Below, in pieces: positions 6,172-11,548 of a stretch of DNA of 11,548 bases. The position numbers and the translations under genes are program-made. The notes below the pieces were generated by a model, which saw only the letters and a program-made list of their open reading frames with translations, did not search any database and was not told where the DNA came from. The DNA lies in the NCBI GenBank assembly GCA_029961005.1, contig JASBVW010000019.1, positions 1-11,548 of the forward strand, given 5' to 3'. The stretch comes from Bacillota bacterium. Lineage in GTDB: Bacteria > Bacillota > UBA5301 > JASBVW01. Numbering within the stretch: the first letter of the stretch is position 1; every line of letters starts with the position of its first letter.

Positions 6172-6825
6172 CTACTTTGGTAATATTCGCCGGCGCTGCA
6201 ACTCGCCGAAGACCCTCTCCGGCTCCAGTTTCTGAGACCCCAAGAAGACCAGCAGGTGATAGAGCAGATCGGCCACCTCCGGGATGATCTCCTCCGGGCG
6301 GCCGTTCTTACCTGCGATCACCACCTCCACCGCCTCCTCTCCCACTTTCTGCAGGATGCGGTCCGGGCCAGCCTCCAAGAGCCGGCAGGTGTAAGAATCG
6401 GGCCGTGGATGGGCCTGGCGCTCCAGCACCAGCTCATAGAGCCGGCGCAGGATCTCTGGACCCGCCCTCTCCTCACCTTCCGCCGGCCCCACGGCGTGAT
6501 GAAAGCAGGAGGGCTCCCCCTCGTGGCAGGCTATGCCGCCCACCTGCTCCACCTCCACCAGCAGAGTGTCGTAGTCGCAGTCCGCCCACAGGGCAACCAC
6601 CCGCTGGCGATGCCCCGAGGTCTCTCCTTTATGCCACAGGGTCTGCCGGCTCCGGCTGAAGAACCAAGTCTCCCCGCTTTCCAGGGTGAGCCGGAGCGCT
6701 TCCCGGTTCATGTAGGCCATCATCAGCACTTCCCGCGTGCGCGCCTCCTGGACCACCACCGGGATGAGGCCCCGCTCGTCGAAGACCAGCCTCTCCAGCA
6801 CCTCTTCCTTTGCTAACGCCTTCAT
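6172..6825 (-). CDS. hisIE: HisIE, bifunctional phosphoribosyl-AMP cyclohydrolase / phosphoribosyl-ATP pyrophosphatase
   Basis: This fusion enzyme does steps 2 and 3 of histidine synthesis: the HisE part removes pyrophosphate from PR-ATP, and the HisI part opens the adenine ring of PR-AMP. The HisI domain covers about residues 10-115, with WHKGETSG at 64-71, metal-binding D82-C-D84-x-D86 and zinc cysteines C100 and C107 in CHEGEPSCF. The HisE domain covers about 125-215, with [15 protein letters not shown] at 159-173 and the second acidic pair E183/D187 region in PEVADLLYH. The length, 217, is normal. The ATG start has GGAGGG 4 bases upstream and lies 16 bases after the hisF stop. It is the last gene of the his operon; no terminator is evident directly behind it. 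Confidence 0.96.
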   Translation of the reverse strand: MKALAKEEVLERLVFDERGLIPVVVQEARTREVLMMAYMNREALRLTLESGETWFFSRSRQTLWHKGETSGHRQRVVALWADCDYDTLLVEVEQVGGIACHEGEPSCFHHAVGPAEGEERAGPEILRRLYELVLERQAHPRPDSYTCRLLEAGPDRILQKVGEEAVEVVIAGKNGRPEEIIPEVADLLYHLLVFLGSQKLEPERVFGELQRRRILPK

Positions 6826-6841
6826 CTCGCCCTCCGCCGCA

Positions 6842-7615
6842 CTACAGGCGGACGGGTATTCCCCGCCCCCTGAGGTATTCTTTCACCTGACGCACCGTGT
6901 ACCGGCCGTAGTGAAAGATGGAAGCCGCCAGAACCGCATCCACTCGGCCTTCTTCAAAGGCCGCCGCCAGGTCTTCCAACCGCCCCGCCCCGCCCGAGGC
7001 GATGACGGGGATGGGGACCGCCTCCGCCACCGCCCGGTTGAGGGCGTTGTCGTACCCGGCCAGCGTGCCGTCGGCGTCCATGCTGGTGAGGAGGATCTCC
7101 CCCGCTCCCAGCTCCGCCGCGCGGCGAGCCCACTCCACCGCATCCAAGCCGGTGGGGGTCGTCCCCCCGCGCACGTACACCTCCCACCGGGGGCGGGTGG
7201 GGTCAGAATCGAGTCGGCGCCGGGCATCGATGGCCACCACCACGCACTGGGAGCCAAAGAGCCGGGCCGCCGCCGAGATCAAGCCCGGGTCCCTGACCGC
7301 CGCCGTATTGAGCGAGACCTTGTCCGCCCCGGCCAGGAGAAGCTCCCGAATCTCCCCCGGTGAGCCGATGCCGCCCCCCACGGTGAAAGGGATAAAGACC
7401 TGTTCCGCCACCCGGCGCACCATCTCCACCAAGGTGCGGCGCCCCTCCGTCGAGGCGCTGATGTCCAAAAAGACCAGCTCATCCGCCCCTTCCCGGTCGT
7501 AAAAGGCCCCCAACTCCACGGGGTCCCCCGCGTCCCGCAGCTGGCGAAAATGGACCCCCTTCACCACCCGCCCGCCTTTCACGTCCAGACAGGGAATGAC
7601 CCGCTTGGCCAGCAC
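6842..7615 (-). CDS. hisF: HisF, imidazole glycerol phosphate synthase cyclase subunit
   Basis: HisF is a (beta/alpha)8-barrel of 257 residues that uses ammonia delivered by HisH to turn PRFAR into imidazole glycerol phosphate and AICAR. Catalytic D11 ([13 protein letters not shown]) and D130 (VVVAIDARR) fall at the same numbers as in the Thermotoga enzyme. Phosphate-binding loops FTVGGGIG (78-84) and IASGGAG (205-211) are clear. The start is GTG at 7615-7613, giving the typical [12 protein letters not shown]. The frame is open further upstream to 7939, but that part overlaps hisA and is low-complexity. GGAGGAGG lies 7 bases before the GTG, and the hisA stop is 2 bases upstream. Confidence 0.97.
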   Translation of the reverse strand: MLAKRVIPCLDVKGGRVVKGVHFRQLRDAGDPVELGAFYDREGADELVFLDISASTEGRRTLVEMVRRVAEQVFIPFTVGGGIGSPGEIRELLLAGADKVSLNTAAVRDPGLISAAARLFGSQCVVVAIDARRRLDSDPTRPRWEVYVRGGTTPTGLDAVEWARRAAELGAGEILLTSMDADGTLAGYDNALNRAVAEAVPIPVIASGGAGRLEDLAAAFEEGRVDAVLAASIFHYGRYTVRQVKEYLRGRGIPVRL

Positions 7616-7617
7616 TT

Positions 7618-8352
7618 TTACGCCTCCTCCCGCCCCGCTGCCGCTTTCAAGGCCTCTTCCAGGGTCAAGCTGCCGCTGTACAGGGCCCGCCCGACCACGA
7701 CCCCCACCACCCCTGCGGGCTCCAAAGCGCGCAAGGCGGCGATGTCCCGGGCAGAGGAGATCCCGCCGGAGGCGATCACCTTTACCCCGCCCTCCTCCGC
7801 CAGGCGGCGAATCCCCTCCAGGTTGGGGCCGCTCAAGGTCCCGTCCCGGGCGATGTCGGTGTAGATCACGGCTTCCACCCCTGCCTCCCCCATCCGCCGG
7901 GCCAGCTCCTCCGCCCGCACCGGGGTGGTCACCGTCCATCCGGAAGTGCAGACGTACCCCTGACGCGCGTCAATCCCCACCAAGATGCGCCCCGGGAAGA
8001 GGCGGCAAGCCTCAGCTACTAACTCCGGCCGCTCCACTGCCGCCGTCCCCAGGATGACCCATTGGACCCCCAGCGCGAGGGCCTCCTCCACCCCCCGCAG
8101 GTCGCGCACTCCTCCGCCCATTTGGACCGGAACGGAGACCTGCCGAACTATCTCCCTGATTACTTGCCGATTGGTCGACTCGCCAAAAGCCGCGTCCAGG
8201 TCTACCACGTGCAGCCGCTGCGCCCCGCGGGCGGCGAAGTCCAAGGCCACCGCCACCGGGTCGCGGCTGAAGACCATCTCCCGCTGGCGCTCTCCCTGGA
8301 CCAGCCGGACGCAGCGCCCCTGGCGCAGGTCGAGGGCGGGGATCACCTGCAT
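7618..8352 (-). CDS. hisA: HisA, ProFAR isomerase
   Basis: HisA is a (beta/alpha)8-barrel related to HisF that isomerises ProFAR to PRFAR by an Amadori rearrangement. The 244-residue length is normal. Catalytic aspartates D8 ([14 protein letters not shown]) and D128 ([11 protein letters not shown]) are present. The phosphate-binding loops MGGGVRD (78-84) and IASGGISS (193-200) and the motif [14 protein letters not shown] (164-177) are visible. Residues around WTVTT fit the HisA-specific pattern. The ATG start lies within the last 10 bases of hisH, and hisF follows after 2 bases, so translation is probably coupled across hisH-hisA-hisF. Confidence 0.97.
   Translation of the reverse strand: MQVIPALDLRQGRCVRLVQGERQREMVFSRDPVAVALDFAARGAQRLHVVDLDAAFGESTNRQVIREIVRQVSVPVQMGGGVRDLRGVEEALALGVQWVILGTAAVERPELVAEACRLFPGRILVGIDARQGYVCTSGWTVTTPVRAEELARRMGEAGVEAVIYTDIARDGTLSGPNLEGIRRLAEEGGVKVIASGGISSARDIAALRALEPAGVVGVVVGRALYSGSLTLEEALKAAAGREEA
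7623..7630 (-). promoter_or_regulatory. Ribosome binding site deciding the hisF start
   Basis: GGAGGAGG lies 7 bases upstream of the GTG at 7615, inside the last codons of hisA. It fixes the HisF start as M(GTG)LAKRVIP and argues against any upstream start. Confidence 0.85.
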
Positions 8353-8996
8353 GCTTCACCCTCCTCTTGCACCCTCAACCCAGCCCGGCGGGCGAAGTTG
8401 GCCAGCAGGGTCAGGCCGGCCCGCGAACTCTTTTCGGGGTGGAACTGGACGGCAAAGAGGTTGTCGCGCCAGACTGCGGAGGCGAAGGAGACCCCGTAGT
8501 CGGTGGTGGCGGCCACGGTGCCGGGATCTGCGGGCAGGGCGTAGTACGAATGGACGAAATAAAAGAAGGAGCCCTCCTCTATCCCCTGCAACTCCGGCGC
8601 CTCCGGCCGGAGAATGTGCAGCTGGTTCCAGCCGATCTGGGGCACCTTGAGGCCTTCCTTGAACCGGACGACCCGCCCCGGCAAAAGGCCGAGCCCCCGG
8701 GGTCTTGCTCCGCCTTCCGCCCCCTCCTCGCTCTCCTCAAAGAGGAGCTGTAGCCCCAGGCAGATGCCTAAAAACGGCCGCCCGCCCTCCACCGCCTCCC
8801 GGATCACCACCTCCAGGCCGGCTCGGCGCAGGTTCTCCATCGCGGCGGTAAAGGCGCCTACCCCCGGCAGGACCAGAGCGGAGGCCTTCTCCACCTCCCG
8901 CCGGTCGCCCGTCACCACCGCCGGGATGCCCAACCGCCGGAAAGCCCGCTCCACGTTGCGCAGGTTTCCCATGCCGTAATCGATGATGGCAATCAT
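8343..8996 (-). CDS. hisH: HisH, imidazole glycerol phosphate synthase glutaminase subunit
   Basis: HisH is a class I glutamine amidotransferase that makes ammonia from glutamine and channels it to HisF. The triad is intact: C79 in FLGICLGLQLLFE, and H186 and E188 in AVQFHPEKS. The conserved PGVGAF lies at 44-49 and the N-terminal IAIIDYGMGNLRNV is typical. Length is 217 residues, with about 12 extra at the C-terminus after the usual end. The ATG start overlaps the hisB stop (ATGA) and the 3' end overlaps hisA by 10 bases. The partner subunit HisF is encoded two genes downstream in the same transcript. Confidence 0.97.
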   Translation of the reverse strand: MIAIIDYGMGNLRNVERAFRRLGIPAVVTGDRREVEKASALVLPGVGAFTAAMENLRRAGLEVVIREAVEGGRPFLGICLGLQLLFEESEEGAEGGARPRGLGLLPGRVVRFKEGLKVPQIGWNQLHILRPEAPELQGIEEGSFFYFVHSYYALPADPGTVAATTDYGVSFASAVWRDNLFAVQFHPEKSSRAGLTLLANFARRAGLRVQEEGEACR

Positions 8997-9586
8997 GACA
9001 GCACACCTTTGGAAGAAGGGACCCCGCTCAGGCGCTCGTCCAACCGGGTCGCCTGATCCAGGGCGCGCCCCAGGGCCTTAAAGAGAGCCTCAGCCATGTG
9101 GTGGCTGTTCTCCCCGGTGGCGCGGGCGTGCAGCGTCACTCCACCCGCGCTGGCCAGGGCCCGGAAAAACTCCTTCACCAGGGCGGCTTCAAAAACCCCC
9201 ATCTGCTCTTGCGGGAACTTAACCTCCCAGCCCAGGTAGGGGCGGCCGCTCAGGTCGAGGGCCACCTGGGCCAAGGCTTCGTCCATGGGCACCAGGGCGA
9301 AGCCAAACCGATTGATGCCGGCCTTGTCCCCTAGAGCCTCGGCCAGGGCCCGGCCCAGGGCGAGCCCCACATCCTCCACCAGGTGATGACCATCCACCTG
9401 GAGGTCCCCCCGGGCGGAAAGGTCCAGATCAAAGAAGCCGTGCACGGCCAGTTGGGTCAGCATATGATCGAAGAACCCCAGGCCCGTCTCGACCCGGGCC
9501 GCCCCCCGGCCGTCCAGGGACAACCGCACGCTGACCGCAGTCTCGGAGGTTTGCCGCTCCACGCAGGCCGCCCTCTCTTTAGCCAC
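8993..9586 (-). CDS. hisB: HisB, imidazoleglycerol-phosphate dehydratase
   Basis: HisB dehydrates imidazole glycerol phosphate to imidazole acetol phosphate. It is the single-domain type of 197 residues, without the phosphatase domain of the E. coli fusion. Metal-binding motifs are FFDHML (38-43), DGHHLVEDVG (65-74) and GENSHHMAEA (158-167); RQTSET and TGLGFFDHM are family signatures. I chose GTG at 9586-9584, which has GGAGG 4 bases upstream and gives the usual R-x-A-x-V-x-R-x-T-x-E-T spacing. An open frame to 9679 would add an Arg/Ser-rich leader lying inside hisD. The start overlaps the hisD stop by 8 bases; the stop overlaps hisH (ATGA). Confidence 0.95.
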   Translation of the reverse strand: MAKERAACVERQTSETAVSVRLSLDGRGAARVETGLGFFDHMLTQLAVHGFFDLDLSARGDLQVDGHHLVEDVGLALGRALAEALGDKAGINRFGFALVPMDEALAQVALDLSGRPYLGWEVKFPQEQMGVFEAALVKEFFRALASAGGVTLHARATGENSHHMAEALFKALGRALDQATRLDERLSGVPSSKGVLS

Positions 9587-10949
9587 TCTTCCTCCCCCCT
9601 CGCCCGGCGGCCGGCCGGTCTTCGCCCGGCGCGAGGCGGTTCGCCGCCTTCGGGAGGCGGAGGCGCACAGCCTGCGCATGCGCCTGAAAGCCTTCCACCG
9701 CCGCCAGTTCCTCTATGGCCCAGCCCAGCTCCTGCAGGCGCTCCGGCGTCCACTGCACCACGCTCAGGCGCCGGCAAAAATCCTCTACTCCCAGCCCGGA
9801 GGAGAAGCGGGCCGTGCCGTGGGTGGGCAGGACGTGGTTGCTCCCAGCCAGATAGTCGCCCACCGGCTCCGGGGTGGAATGGCCTAAAAAGACCGCTCCC
9901 GCCCGCTGTACCCGGCCCAGCCAGCGCCACGGATCGCTCACCATCAACTCCAGGTGCTCCGGCGCCAGCTCATTCACCCACTCCAGGGCCTCCGCCAGGG
10001 AGCGGACCACCAGGCAGAAGCCGTGGCGGGCCAGGGCGGCCACCGCCACCTCGCGCCGCGGCAGGTCCTCCAGTTGTTTCTCCAGCTCTTTCGCCACCTG
10101 CCGGGCCAACTGTTCCGAGGGGGTAAAGAGAAGGGAGGCCGCCTCAGGGTCGTGCTCCGCCTGCGAGAGCAGGTCGGCCGCCACCAAAGTCGGATCCGCC
10201 GTTTCATCGGCCACCACCGCCACTTCGCTGGGGCCGGCCAGGAGGTCGATCCCCACCTGCCCGAAGACCAGGCGCTTGGCCAGGGTCACGTAAACGTTCC
10301 CGGGGCCCACGATCTTGTCCACCCGGGGGATGGTGGCGGTGCCGTAAGCCAGAGCCGCCACTGCCTGCGCCCCGCCCACCCGGTAAATCTTCTGCACCCC
10401 CGCCACGCGGGCCGCCACCAGGATGTGGGGATCTACGCTCTTATCGCGCCGGGGTGGCGTGACCAGGACAATCTCCTGCACCCCCGCCACCACCGCCGGG
10501 AGGACGTTCATCAAAACCGAGGAGGGGTAAGGCGCCCGTCCTCCGGGGACGTAGACGCCCACCCGGCGCAGGGGGAGGTAGAGCAGACCCAAAAAGGACC
10601 CGTCTCCCTCCGGAACTAAGAGGCTCTGGCGCACCTGGCGGCGGTGAAAATCCAGGATCCGCTCCCGGGCTAAAGTCAGGGCTTCTTTAAAGCGAGGGCT
10701 GACCTCCCGCTCCGCCCGGCGGAGCTCTTCTTCGCTGACGCTCAGCTCGCTGGCCTGCAACTGCACGCCGTCGAAGCGGCTGGTGTAGTGTAAGAGGGCG
10801 GCGTCGCCGTTCCGCCGCACCTCAGCGATGATCTCCCGCACCGCCTCCTCCTCTTCGGCGGTAAACTCCAGGGACCGCCGCAAAAGGTGGCGCACCTGCT
10901 CCTCCCCCACCTCCCAGGAGCGCACGATCCACCATTCCAGGTCCGCCAT
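9579..10949 (-). CDS. hisD: HisD, histidinol dehydrogenase
   Basis: HisD is a zinc enzyme that oxidises L-histidinol to L-histidine with two NAD+, the last pathway step. Zinc ligands match the family: Q263 and H266 in LSQAEHDPEA, D365 in PEPVGDYLAG and H424 in EGFQAHAQAV. The catalytic pair E331-H332 lies in ELAPEHLEL. GPGNVYVTLAKR (215-226) and DLLAGPSEV (235-243) are family signatures. The protein has 456 residues, about 20-25 more than usual, the excess being a basic Pro/Gly/Arg tail after residue 432 that overlaps the hisB ribosome binding site. The ATG start has GGAGAGG 3 bases upstream and follows hisG by 20 bases. Confidence 0.97.
   Translation of the reverse strand: MADLEWWIVRSWEVGEEQVRHLLRRSLEFTAEEEEAVREIIAEVRRNGDAALLHYTSRFDGVQLQASELSVSEEELRRAEREVSPRFKEALTLARERILDFHRRQVRQSLLVPEGDGSFLGLLYLPLRRVGVYVPGGRAPYPSSVLMNVLPAVVAGVQEIVLVTPPRRDKSVDPHILVAARVAGVQKIYRVGGAQAVAALAYGTATIPRVDKIVGPGNVYVTLAKRLVFGQVGIDLLAGPSEVAVVADETADPTLVAADLLSQAEHDPEAASLLFTPSEQLARQVAKELEKQLEDLPRREVAVAALARHGFCLVVRSLAEALEWVNELAPEHLELMVSDPWRWLGRVQRAGAVFLGHSTPEPVGDYLAGSNHVLPTHGTARFSSGLGVEDFCRRLSVVQWTPERLQELGWAIEELAAVEGFQAHAQAVRLRLPKAANRLAPGEDRPAAGRGGRKSG
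9591..9595 (-). promoter_or_regulatory. Ribosome binding site for hisB, inside the hisD tail
   Basis: GGAGG lies 4 bases upstream of the GTG at 9586, a slightly short spacing. It sits within codons of the unusual HisD C-terminal tail and supports the 197-residue HisB. Confidence 0.7.
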
Positions 10950-10969
10950 AGTCCTCTCCTTTCCCCCGG

Positions 10970-11548
10970 TCAGTAACCCACCACTTCCCGCAGGCGGGCC
11001 ACCAGGTCCATAATCTGCTCATAAGCCACCTTGTAACTGACCCGGTTGGCCACCAGCCGGGCGGTGGCTTGGAAGAGCTCGTCCACCACCCGCAGGCCGT
11101 TTTCGCTCAGCGTCTGGCCGGTGGCGGTCAGGTCGACGATGGCCTCCGCCATGCCCACCAGCGGCGCCAGTTCGATGGAACCGTGCAGCTCCACGATCTC
11201 CGCCTGGATGCCCCGCCGGCGAAAGTACTGCGCCGCGATGCGCGGAAACTTGGTGGCCACCCGGGTGTTAAAGCCCAGCTGGTCCACCGACTCGATCTCG
11301 GTGGCAGCGGGAACGGCCACCACCATGCGGCAGAAACCCAGCCCCAGGTCCACCAGTTCGCAGACGTCCCGCTCCACTTCCAGGAGGACGTCCTTGCCCA
11401 CCACCCCCAGATCGGCTCCCCCGTACTCCACGTAGGTGGGGACGTCGGCCGGTTTCACCAGGAGAAAGCGCCAGCCGGTTTGCTCGTCCCGGTAGACCAG
11501 GCGCCTGGCCTCCTCGTCCAGCGGCGGAGCCCCCGGGCTGAGCAGCCC
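10970..11548 (-). CDS. hisG: HisG, ATP phosphoribosyltransferase catalytic subunit (5' end missing)
   Basis: HisG catalyses the first committed step, ATP + PRPP to PR-ATP. The frame is open to the right edge; 192 residues are visible and an estimated 15-20 N-terminal residues with the start codon are missing. Features are KPADVPTYVEYGGADLGVVG near the visible N-terminus, ATKFPRIAAQYF, and the PRPP-binding stretch IVDLTATGQTLSENGL. The chain ends at MDLVARLREVVGY, without the C-terminal ACT-like regulatory domain, so this is the short HisG form. Short HisG proteins work with a HisZ regulatory subunit and are feedback inhibited through it; hisZ would be expected just outside the window. An in-frame GTG at 11458 is internal, not the start. 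Confidence 0.96.
   Translation of the reverse strand, partial: GLLSPGAPPLDEEARRLVYRDEQTGWRFLLVKPADVPTYVEYGGADLGVVGKDVLLEVERDVCELVDLGLGFCRMVVAVPAATEIESVDQLGFNTRVATKFPRIAAQYFRRRGIQAEIVELHGSIELAPLVGMAEAIVDLTATGQTLSENGLRVVDELFQATARLVANRVSYKVAYEQIMDLVARLREVVGY

Noticed and set aside
7616..7939. Upstream extension of the hisF frame
   Set aside because: It overlaps hisA, is Gly/Arg/Pro-rich, and the GTG at 7615 has a strong ribosome binding site and gives the normal HisF N-terminus.
9383..10126. Plus-strand open frame of 247 codons opposite hisB and hisD
   Set aside because: The product is a Pro/Ser/Ala/Gly low-complexity sequence, and the region is fully explained by hisB and hisD on the other strand.
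1..11548. Mobile elements, CRISPR arrays, tRNA or rRNA genes, phage genes
   Set aside because: No inverted-repeat-bounded transposase, regularly spaced repeats, tRNA-like cloverleaf or rRNA sequence was seen; all space is filled by housekeeping genes and two short regulatory gaps.

Overview
The window is a gene-dense chromosomal segment, GC-rich in its coding parts, with every recognisable gene on the minus strand. It holds three transcription units, read from high to low coordinates: a histidine biosynthesis operon, a single cyclic-di-GMP signalling gene with its own riboswitch, and the start of a complex I (nuo) operon. It looks like a GC-rich, probably anaerobic and possibly thermophilic, member of the Firmicutes (Clostridia; Moorella/Ammonifex/Desulfotomaculum-like). 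The reasons are near-perfect sigma-A promoters, strong GGAGG ribosome binding sites, the Bacillus-like order hisG-D-B-H-A-F-I with a short-form HisG, a Firmicutes-type GEMM-I riboswitch, and a nuo operon without nuoEFG. The genus is not resolved from sequence alone.

Region 1 (11548 to 6172): hisG (5' end cut by the window edge), hisD, hisB, hisH, hisA, hisF and hisIE. They are packed with 20-nt to negative spacing, so they almost certainly form one translationally coupled transcript. Together they supply most of the pathway from PRPP and ATP to histidinol phosphate, plus the last oxidation. hisC, a histidinol-phosphate phosphatase gene and hisZ are not in the window. No terminator of its own is visible after hisIE.

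Region 2 (6171 to 4967): a TTGACT-N17-TATAAT promoter lies just after hisIE. It drives a leader of about 255 nt with a well-conserved c-di-GMP-I (GEMM-I) riboswitch followed by a strong intrinsic terminator. Next comes a gene for a stand-alone HD-GYP phosphodiesterase whose C-terminus carries a textbook C2H2 zinc-finger pattern. A second intrinsic terminator closes this unit. An RNA sensor of c-di-GMP thus controls an enzyme expected to degrade c-di-GMP, which is a feedback loop. The riboswitch plus zinc-finger HD-GYP is the most interesting part of the window.

Region 3 (4931 to 1): a perfect-consensus sigma-A promoter (TTGACA-N18-TATAAT) starts the nuo operon, nuoA-B-C-D-H-I-J-K-L, with nuoL cut after 26 codons. 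The NADH-oxidising module genes nuoE, nuoF and nuoG are absent between nuoD and nuoH. The locus therefore encodes the quinone-reducing, ion-pumping core of an 11-subunit-type complex, whose electron donor is unknown from this sequence. Many start codons overlap the preceding stop codon (ATGA or GTGA), and several genes start with GTG.
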